A DNA stretch of 64,000 bases. Source: Flavobacteriaceae bacterium (lineage in GTDB: Bacteria > Bacteroidota > Bacteroidia > Flavobacteriales > Flavobacteriaceae). This document shows, one piece after another, positions 53,227 to 62,920 of the stretch; the stretch's first letter is position 1, and every line of letters starts with the position of its first letter. Where the stretch lies: contig JABGUL010000039.1 in NCBI GenBank assembly GCA_018646605.1, positions 1-64,000 of the forward strand, read 5' to 3'. Below the pieces are notes generated by a model, which saw nothing but the letters and a program-made list of their open reading frames with translations, had not been told where the DNA came from and did not search any database. A program made the position numbers and the translations under genes.

Positions 53227-53550
53227 TTACAACATTCCTAATTCAAGTTTAGCCTCTTCACTCATCAAGTCCTGCGTCCAAGGCGGATCAAAAGTAATCT
53301 CCACCGCTGCAGTTTTTACTTCATCAAGAGACTTTACTTTTTCTTCTACTTCCATAGGAAGGGATTCAGCCACAGGACAATTGGGTGTTGTTAGTGTCAT
53401 TAGTATTTTGACATCCAAATCTTCATTTACAAATACGTCGTAGATCAATCCTAATTCATAAATATCAACTGGAATTTCAGGATCATAAATGGTTTTTAAA
53501 ACATTCACTATTTTTTCTCCAAGGACATTGGTATCGATTGCTTCTGACAT
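53227..53550 (-). CDS. DUF59/MIP18-family iron-sulfur assembly protein (SufT-like)
   Basis: 107 residues. The DUF59 signature is complete: TIYDPEIPVDIYELGLIYDV, LMTLTTPNCPVAESLP with its conserved Cys, and FDPPWTQDLMSEEAKLELG. Members help mature iron-sulfur proteins. Sits between sufE (6-nt gap) and DUF2480 in the suf operon. Confidence 0.92.
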   Translation of the reverse strand: MSEAIDTNVLGEKIVNVLKTIYDPEIPVDIYELGLIYDVFVNEDLDVKILMTLTTPNCPVAESLPMEVEEKVKSLDEVKTAAVEITFDPPWTQDLMSEEAKLELGML

Positions 53551-53556
53551 AAGAAT

Positions 53557-53982
53557 TTAGTTCAATTGTGTTTGAAAAGCCACAGCATACATTTTTATTT
53601 GTTTGATCATAGAGACCAAACCATTAGCACGTGTGGGTGATAAATGTTCTTTTAGTCCAATTTCATCAATAAAGGTAGTATTGGCAGCTAAAATATCTTT
53701 TGGATGCTGGTTTGAAAACGCTCGTATTAATATAGCGATGATTCCTTTTGTAATAATGGCATCACTATCTGCAGTGAAGTTTAACTTGTCTTGCTCTAAT
53801 TGTGCATGAACCCATACTTTGCTTTGACATCCTTTTATAATGTGATTGTCTGTTTTGTATTCTTCAGCGATTAAAGGAAGTGATTTTCCTAAATCAATCA
53901 TATATTCATAGCGTTGCATCCAATCATCAAATAATGAAAATTCTTCTACAATCTCTTCTTGAATGGCTTCTATCGTTTTCAT
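53557..53982 (-). CDS. sufE: sulfur acceptor protein SufE
   Basis: 141 residues. SufE accepts the persulfide from SufS and stimulates its desulfurase activity. The active Cys52 lies in IIKGCQSKVWVHA, and RYEYMIDLGKSLP near the N-terminus is typical. It follows sufS by 16 nt. Confidence 0.95.
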   Translation of the reverse strand: MKTIEAIQEEIVEEFSLFDDWMQRYEYMIDLGKSLPLIAEEYKTDNHIIKGCQSKVWVHAQLEQDKLNFTADSDAIITKGIIAILIRAFSNQHPKDILAANTTFIDEIGLKEHLSPTRANGLVSMIKQIKMYAVAFQTQLN

Positions 53983-53998
53983 ATTTAAAAATATAAAA

Positions 53999-55213
53999 TT
54001 ATTGCAACATGGCTACTGCCTTTCTTATTCCTGCTTCCAAGCGATCTATTTCTTCAAATGTATTATAAAAAGAAAAAGAAACGCGAACCGTCCCTGGGAT
54101 TTTATAAAAGTCCATAATAGGTTGCGCACAGTGGTGACCCGTTCGAACAGCAATTCCCATTTGATCTAATATACTTCCAATATCATAAGGATGAATGGAT
54201 CCTACGTTAAAGGAAATAACTGCTGTTTTTTCTGTGGCTTCCCCATAAATTTTTAATCCTTCAATCTTTTCCAAAGCAGACGTGGCATACGTTAATAATT
54301 CTGCCTCATAACCCGCTATTGTATCAAACCCTATACCATTCATATAATCCAATGCAGCTCCAAAAGCAATACCACCAGAAATATTGGGTGTTCCCGCTTC
54401 AAACTTATGGGGTAAATCAGCATAGATTGTTTTTTCAAAAGTAACCGTAGCAATCATTTCTCCTCCTCCTTGATAAGGGGGAAGGGTTTGGAGTAGTTCT
54501 GTTTTGCCATATAACATTCCAACGCCTGTAGGTCCACACAATTTATGTGCAGAGGTTACGTAATAATCCACATTCAAAGCTTGAACATCTGCTTTGATAT
54601 GGGGTGATGCCTGAGCACCATCAATTAAGACTTTAGCCCCTTTAGTATGGGCTTTTTCAATAATTTCTTGAATCGGATTGATCGTTCCTAACGCATTGGA
54701 AACATGATTTACAAATACCAATTTAGTATTTGAATTCAGAAGACCGTCAAAAGCTTCCATATCCAAAGTTCCTTCATGCGTCATCGGGATTACTCTTAAA
54801 AGTGCCTCTGTTTTTTCACACAACATTTGCCAAGGCACAATATTAGAATGATGTTCTAAAGCAGAAATTAAAAGTTCGTCTCCTTTTTTAAGAATTGAAG
54901 CATAGCCTGAAGCAATACAATTGATACTTTCAGTAGTTCCTGCTGTAAAAATAATCTCATGGGGATAAGCTGCATTAAAATGTTTTTGAATTGTAGCCCT
55001 AGCATTTTCGTATGCATCCGTTGCCTCTTGACTCAATTTGTGAACTCCCCTATGAATGTTTGCATTATAACGATAATAATAATCAGAAATAACCTCAACA
55101 ACCTGTTTGGGTGTTTGTGAGGTTGCTGCATTATCCAAATAAACAAGAGGTTGCCCATTTACCTCTCGAGATAAAATAGGAAAGTCTTTGCGAAGTTGGT
55201 TTACATCAAACAT
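53999..55213 (-). CDS. sufS: cysteine desulfurase SufS
   Basis: 404 residues, class V PLP aminotransferase fold. PLP Lys in YVTSAHKLCGPTGVG, active-site Cys362 in RTGHHCAQPIMD, and the N-terminal VYLDNAATSQTP. It releases sulfur from cysteine and passes it to SufE. It begins right after sufD with no gap. Confidence 0.96.
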   Translation of the reverse strand: MFDVNQLRKDFPILSREVNGQPLVYLDNAATSQTPKQVVEVISDYYYRYNANIHRGVHKLSQEATDAYENARATIQKHFNAAYPHEIIFTAGTTESINCIASGYASILKKGDELLISALEHHSNIVPWQMLCEKTEALLRVIPMTHEGTLDMEAFDGLLNSNTKLVFVNHVSNALGTINPIQEIIEKAHTKGAKVLIDGAQASPHIKADVQALNVDYYVTSAHKLCGPTGVGMLYGKTELLQTLPPYQGGGEMIATVTFEKTIYADLPHKFEAGTPNISGGIAFGAALDYMNGIGFDTIAGYEAELLTYATSALEKIEGLKIYGEATEKTAVISFNVGSIHPYDIGSILDQMGIAVRTGHHCAQPIMDFYKIPGTVRVSFSFYNTFEEIDRLEAGIRKAVAMLQ

Positions 55214-56530
55214 CTATAATTCAAATCCTAAACTGACGCCAAGTTTCTTGGCAATTTGATTATTAATTCGCTTTTTCAACGAAGGTAATTGTACGCTTTC
55301 TAAAACGTTATTTGCGAATGCATAAGTCAAGAGCGCTTTTGCCTCTTTCTTTGGAATTCCTCTAGAACGTAAATAAAATAGTGCTTCTTCGTCCAACTGT
55401 CCAATTGTACAACCATGAGAACATTTTACATCATCTGCATAAATTTCCAATTGAGGTTTGGTATTGACGGTTGCTTTATCATCCAAAAGAATATTGTTGT
55501 TCTGTTGAAATGCATTTGTCTTTTGAGCAATTTTATCTACCAATATCTGTCCGTTAAAAACTCCTTCTGAACGTTCAGAAAAAATTCCTTTATAATCTTG
55601 ATGACTTTCACAGTTGGGTTGAGCATGGTGCACCAAAGTAGCGTGATCTACATGTTGTTTTCCTTTCAAAATAGTTACTCCTTTGAGCGTAGAAAGAATG
55701 TGTTCTCCTTTATGAAAATAATTTAAATTATTCCGTGTCAATTTACCCCCTAAAGAAAAAGTATGAACACTGGCATGACTATTCTTTTCTTGAATAATGT
55801 AGGTGTTGTCAATTAAAGAAGCGGATTCTAGATCATTTTGAAGCTTATAATAATCCATAAAGGCATCTTGGTGTACATAGATTTCCGTAACACAGTTCGT
55901 TACTACTGGATGCTCTTTAAGGCTCTGGTGTCGCTCTATAATTTGAACTTGTGCGTTTTGATCCACAACTATTAAGTTACGAGGTTGTAACCAAACCGCT
56001 TTTTCTTTTCCAGTTGAAAAGTGTATAATTTCTATTGGCTTTTCTGCAACAACATTTTTAGGAATATAGATAAAAGCCCCTTCTTTAGCGTAAGAAGTGT
56101 TTAATGCCGTCATACTGTCTTCCTGATTCGCTATTTTATTAAAATAGGTGTCAATTAATTTCTTGTATTTAGGTTTGCTTAATGCCGCTGAAAGTAAACA
56201 GACATCAATCCCATCATGGGTGGTGTTTGATAAAAAAGGGCTGTAGACCCCATCAATAAAAATAACTTTGTAAGTATCCGTATCGAATAAAAAATATTTT
56301 TTGACTTCTTTAAGATCTACGTTTGTTTCATCCTTTGGAAAAATAGCATAATCTTGATTAATCAAATTTGCCAAGGAGGTATATTTCCAAGCTTCATCTT
56401 TTTTAGTAGGAAAGCCTTTTTCTTCAAATACTTTTAAAGCAGCAACACGCGTTTGATGAACTAAATCTGAAAGATCCATCCCGTCATCAAAAGCCAAATG
56501 AGAAGAAACTAATTTTTCTTTAAATTCCAT
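55214..56530 (-). CDS. sufD: iron-sulfur cluster assembly protein SufD
   Basis: 438 residues, beta-helix scaffold subunit of SufBC2D. It has the SufD/SufB core text (HHAQPNCESHQDYKGIF, FNGQILVDKIAQKTNAFQQN, DDVKCSHGCTIGQLDEEALFYLRSRGI). It lies 1 nt after sufC and directly before sufS. Confidence 0.95.
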   Translation of the reverse strand: MEFKEKLVSSHLAFDDGMDLSDLVHQTRVAALKVFEEKGFPTKKDEAWKYTSLANLINQDYAIFPKDETNVDLKEVKKYFLFDTDTYKVIFIDGVYSPFLSNTTHDGIDVCLLSAALSKPKYKKLIDTYFNKIANQEDSMTALNTSYAKEGAFIYIPKNVVAEKPIEIIHFSTGKEKAVWLQPRNLIVVDQNAQVQIIERHQSLKEHPVVTNCVTEIYVHQDAFMDYYKLQNDLESASLIDNTYIIQEKNSHASVHTFSLGGKLTRNNLNYFHKGEHILSTLKGVTILKGKQHVDHATLVHHAQPNCESHQDYKGIFSERSEGVFNGQILVDKIAQKTNAFQQNNNILLDDKATVNTKPQLEIYADDVKCSHGCTIGQLDEEALFYLRSRGIPKKEAKALLTYAFANNVLESVQLPSLKKRINNQIAKKLGVSLGFEL

Positions 56531-56531
56531 A

Positions 56532-57278
56532 TTATGCTAATTCTTTAATCCAATCGTAGCCTTTTGCTTCCAATTCGTGAGCTAATTCTTTTGTTCCAGA
56601 TTTTACGATTTTACCATCAAAAAGGACATGTACAAAATCAGGTACTATATGATCTAAAAGACGTTGGTAATGTGTAATTACTATAACAGCGTTGTCTTTG
56701 CTTCTAAGTTTATTGACCCCATTGGCTACAATTTTCAATGCATCAATGTCCAAGCCAGAATCGGTTTCATCGAGGATTGCAAGAGCGGGCTCTAACATTG
56801 CCATTTGAAAGATTTCATTTCTCTTTTTTTCTCCCCCAGAAAAACCTTCGTTTAATGAACGCGATAAAAACTTAGAATCGATTTCTAAAAGTTGGGCTTT
56901 CTCTCTAATCTTTTTTAATAATTCACTTGCAGGCATATCCTCCAAGCCTTTTGCTTTTCGGTTGGCATTTATTGCAGTTTTAATAAAGTTAGTTACCGAT
57001 ACTCCGGGAATTTCAACAGGATATTGGAAGGAAAGAAAAATCCCCTCATGCGCTCTTTCCTCAGCGTCCAATTCTGAGAGATCTTTCCCTCTTAATAATA
57101 TTTTTCCAGCGGTCATTTCATAGTCCTCATTTCCAGCAATTACAGAAGAAAGCGTACTCTTTCCTGAGCCATTAGGTCCCATAATCGCATGGACTTCTCC
57201 TGCTTTTACATCAAGGTCTATCCCCTTTAAAATATCTTTACCCTCAATTTGGGCGTGTAAATTTTCAATCGTTAACAT
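56532..57278 (-). CDS. sufC: iron-sulfur cluster assembly ATPase SufC
   Basis: 248 residues, ABC-type ATPase. Walker A MGPNGSGKST, signature NEGFSGGEKKRNEI, Walker B AILDETDSGLDIDAL and the switch His in VITHYQRLL. Powers cluster assembly on SufB/SufD. Starts 11 nt after sufB. Confidence 0.97.
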   Translation of the reverse strand: MLTIENLHAQIEGKDILKGIDLDVKAGEVHAIMGPNGSGKSTLSSVIAGNEDYEMTAGKILLRGKDLSELDAEERAHEGIFLSFQYPVEIPGVSVTNFIKTAINANRKAKGLEDMPASELLKKIREKAQLLEIDSKFLSRSLNEGFSGGEKKRNEIFQMAMLEPALAILDETDSGLDIDALKIVANGVNKLRSKDNAVIVITHYQRLLDHIVPDFVHVLFDGKIVKSGTKELAHELEAKGYDWIKELA

Positions 57279-57289
57279 AGTTGGTTTTT

Positions 57290-58735
57290 TTATCCCACTG
57301 ATCCTTCAAGGGAAATTTCTAACAATTTTTGTGCTTCTACTGCAAACTCCATAGGAAGCTTATTTAATACTTCCTTGCTAAATCCATTCACAATTAATGC
57401 AATGGCTTTTTCTGTATCGATTCCTCTTTGGTTACAGTAAAATATTTGATCTTCACCAATTTTACTGGTTGTTGCTTCATGTTCAATTTGTGCAGAATTA
57501 CTTTTTGCTTCGATATACGGAAACGTGTGTGCTCCACAATCGTTACCCATTAGAAGAGAATCACATTGTGAGAAGTTTCTGGCATTCTTAGCACGCGCTC
57601 CTACTTGAACTAATCCACGGTAGCTATTCTGGGATTTTCCAGCAGATATTCCTTTTGAAATGATCGTACTACGGGTATTATTTCCTAGATGAATCATTTT
57701 GGTTCCCGTATCGGCTTGTTGATAGTTGTTTGTAACTGCAATGGAATAAAATTCTCCAATGGAATGGTCTCCTTTCAAAATACAAGAAGGATATTTCCAC
57801 GTCACTGCTGATCCAGTTTCTACTTGTGTCCAAGATATTTTAGAGCGATTGTGGCAAATTCCACGTTTTGTCACAAAATTAAAAACACCCCCTTTACCTT
57901 CTTTATCTCCTGGGTACCAATTTTGAACTGTTGAATATTTGATTTCAGCATCATCAAGAGCTATCAATTCAACAACAGCAGCATGAAGTTGATTTTCATC
58001 TCTGGAAGGAGCGGTACATCCTTCAAGGTAACTAACATAACTTCCTTGATCTGCGATAACTAAAGTCCGTTCAAATTGTCCAGTCCCCGCTTGATTGATT
58101 CTAAAATAAGTTGATAGTTCCATTGGGCAACGAACTCCCTTTGGGATATAACAAAAAGATCCATCAGTAAATACAGCAGAGTTTAATCCAGCGTAGTAAT
58201 TGTCTTTAGGAGGAATAACACTTCCTATGTATTTTTTGACCAATTCTGGATGCTCTTTAATCGCCTCCGATATGGAACAGAAAATAATTCCTTTTTCTGC
58301 TAATGTCTTTTTGAAAGTAGTCGCCACAGAGACAGAATCCATCACGATATCTACTGCAACACCGGATAGTTTCTTTTGTTCATCAATAGAGATACCCAAT
58401 TTATTAAAAGTTTCTAATAATTCAGGATCTACCTCGTCTAAACTCTCATATTTAGCTTGCTTTTTAGGGGCAGAATAGAATGATATGGATTGTAAGTCTG
58501 GTTTTTTGTAAGTAACATTTGCCCAATCAGGCTCTGTCATTTCTAGCCATGATGCATAAGCATCCAGACGCCACTGGGTCATCCATTCAGGCTCCCCCTT
58601 TTTTTCAGAAATCTTACGAACAACCTCTTCACTCAAACCAATTGGAAAGGTGTCTGATTCAATGTCCGTATAGAAACCATACTCATACTCCTTGGTCTCT
58701 AATTCTTTCTTTAATTCTTCTTCTGTATATGCCAT
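57290..58735 (-). CDS. sufB: iron-sulfur cluster assembly protein SufB
   Basis: 481 residues, the normal SufB length. Core motifs: [65 protein letters not shown] and [21 protein letters not shown] with the conserved late Cys. Scaffold on which the cluster is built. It follows sufA by 9 nt. Confidence 0.97.
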   Translation of the reverse strand: MAYTEEELKKELETKEYEYGFYTDIESDTFPIGLSEEVVRKISEKKGEPEWMTQWRLDAYASWLEMTEPDWANVTYKKPDLQSISFYSAPKKQAKYESLDEVDPELLETFNKLGISIDEQKKLSGVAVDIVMDSVSVATTFKKTLAEKGIIFCSISEAIKEHPELVKKYIGSVIPPKDNYYAGLNSAVFTDGSFCYIPKGVRCPMELSTYFRINQAGTGQFERTLVIADQGSYVSYLEGCTAPSRDENQLHAAVVELIALDDAEIKYSTVQNWYPGDKEGKGGVFNFVTKRGICHNRSKISWTQVETGSAVTWKYPSCILKGDHSIGEFYSIAVTNNYQQADTGTKMIHLGNNTRSTIISKGISAGKSQNSYRGLVQVGARAKNARNFSQCDSLLMGNDCGAHTFPYIEAKSNSAQIEHEATTSKIGEDQIFYCNQRGIDTEKAIALIVNGFSKEVLNKLPMEFAVEAQKLLEISLEGSVG

Positions 58736-58744
58736 TCTTTTTTT

Positions 58745-59074
58745 TTAAAGTGAAAAACTTTCCCCACAACCGCAAGTTCGCTGAGCGTTGGGATTATTAA
58801 ACACAAAACCTTTTCCGTTAAGACCGCCAGAATATTCTAAAACAGTTCCAACTAGGTATAAAAGACTTTTTTTGTCAACTAAAATTTTTACCTGATTGTC
58901 TTCAAATAATTTATCTTCCTCATTAAGCACATCATCAAATTTTAAATCATATGACAAACCTGAGCAACCTCCACTTTTTACACCAACTCTGACAAAATCT
59001 TGAATGGGGTCAAAACCCTCTTCTTTCATCAAATTGGCTACTTTTTGTTTTGCAGTTTCTGAAACCTTAATCAT
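58745..59074 (-). CDS. sufA: A-type iron-sulfur carrier (SufA/IscA)
   Basis: 109 residues. The three cluster-binding cysteines are present: Cys37 (SGGCSGLSY), Cys101 and Cys103 (RTCGCGESF). It receives and transfers Fe-S clusters. It heads the suf operon, with the promoter element at 59104-59111 and a leader of 29 nt. A-type carriers are hard to tell apart; the suf context gives the name. Confidence 0.93.
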   Translation of the reverse strand: MIKVSETAKQKVANLMKEEGFDPIQDFVRVGVKSGGCSGLSYDLKFDDVLNEEDKLFEDNQVKILVDKKSLLYLVGTVLEYSGGLNGKGFVFNNPNAQRTCGCGESFSL

Positions 59075-59103
59075 CCTAATAAAGAATTAATCTAAATTAA
59101 GCA

Positions 59104-59111
59104 CAAATATA
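59104..59111 (-). promoter_or_regulatory. suf operon promoter -7 element
   Basis: On the minus strand TATATTTG matches TAnnTTTG, 29 nt before the sufA ATG. No Fur- or IscR-like palindrome was evident by eye. Confidence 0.55.
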
Positions 59112-59173
59112 ACCTATTTCTATGGATTTTAATGTTTAAGTTATTGAATTAAACTATTGTAAAATCAAGTCTT

Positions 59174-60514
59174 TTAATGCCAAATTGCAAGGAAAATATC
59201 TTTTCCGCCTTGTGAGATAGTAAAGTCCCCTAACGTGCTTTCAGTACTTCCAGCTACTTGAATTTTTCCTTCTTTACTTTCATTAATTGCATAAGGTATG
59301 TCTAGCCCATTTCCCAAAAGATTATAAGAACCTATAACACTTCCGTTAGCAAGAGTATGCACTAAAATAATATTATTTGCCAAAAAAGAATCTTCAGACC
59401 CCAGGTTATTCGGTGCCTGATGTCCCACCAAAACAAGAGTGCCGTTTGATCGTTCGAGTATTGCATTTGCTGTTTCAAAACCTTCACCTCCAATGTTTTT
59501 ATTTGACTTTAAAACACCTTCTTTAGAAAAAAAAGCTATGAAAATATCGGAGGAGCCAAAGGCATTTTCAATATCACCATCAGCACTGTACGTTTGTCCC
59601 AAAATCACATAATCTCCATTACGATTTTCAATTATAGCTTTGGCACTATCATAACCTGAACCACCAAATGAACGTTCCCAAAGTAAATCACCTGCTGCGT
59701 TTAATTTTATAATCCAAGCATCGTAACTCCCTCGAGGATCACTGATATCAACATCTTGACTTTCTGAAGCTCCTACCAAAACAAAATCCCCATTGGACGT
59801 CTCAATAGCATCATATGAACGATCATTGCTTGATCCTCCAAAATAACTACGCCACACCAAATCTCCATTTTTATCTACTTTATGACACCAGAATTCCCCA
59901 GCACCATGACGTTGATTGAAATGCATTTGTTTACCGTCTTGACCCGCTCCATTGGACGCTGAAACATCCAAAAAACCGTTAAAAAAAAGTCCTCCATCTT
60001 GGGTTGCGACAATATTATAGGCATGATCATGGCCTAAAAACCCAAAACTTTTTTCCCATAAAAGTTCACCCTCAGCATCAATTCTTAATAACCAATTGTC
60101 ATGCTGCCCCAAATTTAAAGAGGCATCCCCATCATCACTTTGGCTATATCCAATTAGAGCATATCCTCCTGTGTTCAATTCAACAATATCATATCCTCTA
60201 TCGTCTTTACTACCTCCATAGGTCTTAACCCATTGAAGAGTTGAAACTGCATTAAATTTCATTACAAAAAAATCACTCCCACCCCTTTCTTTGAAGCTAA
60301 AGTCACCATCTGTACTTTGGGTATTTCCTATCATAGCATATCCTCCGTCTGATGTAGTAATAATACTATGTACCGAATCTTCCTCACTCCCCCCATAAAT
60401 TGAAATGCCTCCCCATTCGCCCTTTGCTATAGAAACCTCAGGCCAATTAGTCTCAGTAATTGGTGTACAAGACACAACTGAAAAAAGAAATAAAAAAACT
60501 GAAAAATGACGCAT
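59174..60514 (-). CDS. lipoprotein with repeated beta-propeller-like units
   Basis: 446 residues. Signal peptide with lipobox ending at Cys16 (FSVVSC). The rest is about seven repeats of roughly 50 residues with the pattern GGS-x-DD...TSDGGYAMIG...STDGD...D-F/W-x-x-K...W-x-x-x-(Y/F)GG. This suggests a secreted beta-propeller or similar surface protein. Starts 3 nt after the stop of the LVIVD-repeat lipoprotein, so the two are co-expressed. Function unknown. Confidence 0.85.
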   Translation of the reverse strand: MRHFSVFLFLFSVVSCTPITETNWPEVSIAKGEWGGISIYGGSEEDSVHSIITTSDGGYAMIGNTQSTDGDFSFKERGGSDFFVMKFNAVSTLQWVKTYGGSKDDRGYDIVELNTGGYALIGYSQSDDGDASLNLGQHDNWLLRIDAEGELLWEKSFGFLGHDHAYNIVATQDGGLFFNGFLDVSASNGAGQDGKQMHFNQRHGAGEFWCHKVDKNGDLVWRSYFGGSSNDRSYDAIETSNGDFVLVGASESQDVDISDPRGSYDAWIIKLNAAGDLLWERSFGGSGYDSAKAIIENRNGDYVILGQTYSADGDIENAFGSSDIFIAFFSKEGVLKSNKNIGGEGFETANAILERSNGTLVLVGHQAPNNLGSEDSFLANNIILVHTLANGSVIGSYNLLGNGLDIPYAINESKEGKIQVAGSTESTLGDFTISQGGKDIFLAIWH

Positions 60515-60516
60515 AT

Positions 60517-61782
60517 TTATTCTGACGCTTTAACCAAAAATAACCCGGAATTAATATCATTAATAGCAATTACCCCACTTTCAAAATAGGGGTAAACATT
60601 CCAAACTCCGTCAAATTTTGCATTATTGTCTTGGGGATAGGTGTCAAAAAAACCAAATTCAGTGATTTCTTTAATCCCAATTTTACTGATGTCCAAAACC
60701 CGTAATCCAGCGGTATAACTTGCAATGAAGAAAAAATCTCCTTTAGAATATCCATTATGATCAATTGCATTGACTCCAGCAAAATAATTATAATGTAGAA
60801 CAGGATCCATTAGATTCGTGAGATCAAAAATGCGGGTTAATGTGGGGGATCCAAATTTAAATTCATCCAATTCGTCCCCTAAAAAAAAGTACTTATGGTC
60901 TTCCGAAAGATAACCCTGATGAGTATACCCTCCATTTTCATAGGTTATTGAATTAACTCTTTTAGGGCTTTCTTTATCTGTAACATCCACAATCACAACC
61001 TGATTATTATTTCCACCATCACTATTACTCCCAAAAAGCAATTCCTTCCCCTGAAAATTAGGATCAGGCCCATCATAAATAACAATTTGAGCATCATGGG
61101 TATAGGAATCAGCTTCATAACCCCCCACAATTATTGGATTTTTAGGATCGTTTATGTCAATAAATACTGGCCCCCCATTATACAGGCTAGAGCCTATTAC
61201 ATAGGCAAAACCACTCTCTTCATTTATAGCGATGTTATGAGCATTTCCAAATTCTGTGAGGTGTGAATCTACAGTAAAATTTTGTTTTTCTGTCAAATCT
61301 CTCAATCGTGTCAAGTCAAAAACCTGAAGTCCATGGCCCGCTGCCTCGCTTACAATAAAAGCATGATTATTATATACTTTTACATCTCTCCATGGGCTTG
61401 GATCAGTTGCAGTAAGTAATTTTCCTAAAAAGATTGGAGCCATTGGATTACTAATATCCACAAAAGCGGTCCCATCATCTAAGCCAGAAAGTACATATTC
61501 TTTTTCTGTCTCTGGATCTGTCCATCCCCAATTATCATTTCCTGAGGTACTATCAAAATCTTCGAGAGAAATTCTAGCTAACAAGTCATATCCAGAACAT
61601 GGATACATCCCTGCCATTCCATTTTCGCATGGGTAAGATAAATTTAAAGGATCTCCGGGTGTTATGGGACTACCTGGCACCCCAATTACTATTGAATCGT
61701 CTAAATAATCGTCTTCAATAATTTCGTCATTATAACAACTAGCAAGAAGGAATAACATAGAAATTAGGGCAAAATATTTCAT
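60517..61782 (-). CDS. LVIVD-repeat lipoprotein (choice-of-anchor B type)
   Basis: 421 residues with a lipobox ending at Cys16 (LFLLASC). At least six LVIVD-like repeats are visible: TAFVDISNPMAPIFLG, LQVFDLTRLRDL, PVFIDINDPKNPIIVGGY, VVIVDVTDKESPKRV, TRIFDLTNLMDPVL, LRVLDISK. This is the beta-propeller pattern of the choice-of-anchor B family. Surface or periplasmic; function unknown. First of a two-lipoprotein unit with the promoter element at 61795-61802. Confidence 0.87.
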   Translation of the reverse strand: MKYFALISMLFLLASCYNDEIIEDDYLDDSIVIGVPGSPITPGDPLNLSYPCENGMAGMYPCSGYDLLARISLEDFDSTSGNDNWGWTDPETEKEYVLSGLDDGTAFVDISNPMAPIFLGKLLTATDPSPWRDVKVYNNHAFIVSEAAGHGLQVFDLTRLRDLTEKQNFTVDSHLTEFGNAHNIAINEESGFAYVIGSSLYNGGPVFIDINDPKNPIIVGGYEADSYTHDAQIVIYDGPDPNFQGKELLFGSNSDGGNNNQVVIVDVTDKESPKRVNSITYENGGYTHQGYLSEDHKYFFLGDELDEFKFGSPTLTRIFDLTNLMDPVLHYNYFAGVNAIDHNGYSKGDFFFIASYTAGLRVLDISKIGIKEITEFGFFDTYPQDNNAKFDGVWNVYPYFESGVIAINDINSGLFLVKASE

Positions 61783-61794
61783 CTATTTTTTTTT

Positions 61795-61802
61795 CAAAAT
61801 TA
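61795..61802 (-). promoter_or_regulatory. promoter -7 element of the two-lipoprotein operon
   Basis: On the minus strand TAATTTTG matches TAnnTTTG, 12 nt before the ATG at 61782. Confidence 0.5.
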
Positions 61803-61852
61803 CGAAAAAACATAAAGCACTAATTATTGAGTTGGGTTTTAATCAGGATATG

Positions 61853-61860
61853 TATTTTTG
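61853..61860 (+). promoter_or_regulatory. thiL promoter -7 element
   Basis: TATTTTTG matches TAnnTTTG and a TTG at 61832-61834, 18 nt upstream, can serve as -33. The ATG of thiL follows after 4 nt, so the mRNA would be leaderless. Confidence 0.55.
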
Positions 61861-61864
61861 TGGC

Positions 61865-62920
61865 ATGTTAGAAAATAAAAATCCCTCTAAAACCTCTCTC
61901 TCCTCTCTAGGGGAGTTTGCTTTAATTGACCATTTAACAAATACCGTAGAATTAACTCAAAGTTCAAGTGTTATGGGTATTGGAGATGATGCGGCAATTC
62001 TAGATTTATCTGAAGGCCAAACCTTGGTGACTACTGATCTTCTTATTGAAGGTGTTCATTTCGACTTAAGCTATATGCCATTAAAACATTTAGGCTACAA
62101 AGCTGTAATTGTTAACCTGTCTGACATTTACGCTATGAATGCTAAACCCAATCAAATTACAGTCTCCATAGCTGTTTCAAATCGTTTTACGTTAGAGGCG
62201 CTTGAGGAATTATATAGCGGAATTCAATTGGCATGTAAAAATCATACCGTTGACTTAATTGGGGGGGATACTACAAGCAGCACTTCAGGATTGACAATTT
62301 CCATCACCGCCATTGGTAGTGCAATTGACAAACAAGTTACACGACGTTCAGGAGCTCAAGAAAATGACCTGTTAGTTGTAAGCGGGGACCTAGGTGGAGC
62401 CTATGCAGGTCTGCAAATATTAGAACGTGAAAAAGCTGTTTTTAAAGTAAACCCTAACAACCAACCTGACCTTACCAATTATGCCTACAGCATAGAAAGA
62501 CAACTCAAGCCAGAAGCTCGAAAGGATGTCATTGATTTACTTGCTGAATTAAAAATTAAGCCTACTTCGATGATTGACATAAGTGATGGTCTTTCTTCAG
62601 AAATCATTCATCTCTCGAAATCATCCAAAGTAGGATTCAAGGTTTTTGAAGAAAAATTACCTATTGACCACGAAGTAATAAGTATTTGTGAAGAGTTTAA
62701 ATTTAATTCAACCACTGCGGTTTTGAATGGAGGGGAAGATTATGAATTACTTTTCACCGTTCCTCAAAAAGAGTTTGATAAAATTAAAAACCATCCCTTG
62801 CTTTCAATTATTGGCCATGCCTGTGATTTCGCAACTGGGTGTCAATTAGTAAATGGATTAGGGCAACAAATTGAATTGACTGCTCAAGGCTGGCAATCCT
62901 TTTCAGGGGATTCAAATTAG
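61865..62920 (+). CDS. thiL: thiamine-monophosphate kinase
   Basis: 351 residues from the ATG at 61865. Phosphorylates thiamine monophosphate to thiamine pyrophosphate. Motifs: LGEFALIDHLT, GIGDDAAILD, TTDLLIEGVHFDL, VNLSDIYAMNAKPNQI, LIGGDTTSS, IDISDGLSSEIIHL and NGGEDYELLFT. The frame is open further upstream (TTG at 61832, ATG at 61850), but these lie within the promoter at 61832-61860, and homologues I recall start close to the SLGEFALI segment. Its stop overlaps the ZIP gene stop by 4 nt. Confidence 0.94.
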   Translation: MLENKNPSKTSLSSLGEFALIDHLTNTVELTQSSSVMGIGDDAAILDLSEGQTLVTTDLLIEGVHFDLSYMPLKHLGYKAVIVNLSDIYAMNAKPNQITVSIAVSNRFTLEALEELYSGIQLACKNHTVDLIGGDTTSSTSGLTISITAIGSAIDKQVTRRSGAQENDLLVVSGDLGGAYAGLQILEREKAVFKVNPNNQPDLTNYAYSIERQLKPEARKDVIDLLAELKIKPTSMIDISDGLSSEIIHLSKSSKVGFKVFEEKLPIDHEVISICEEFKFNSTTAVLNGGEDYELLFTVPQKEFDKIKNHPLLSIIGHACDFATGCQLVNGLGQQIELTAQGWQSFSGDSN

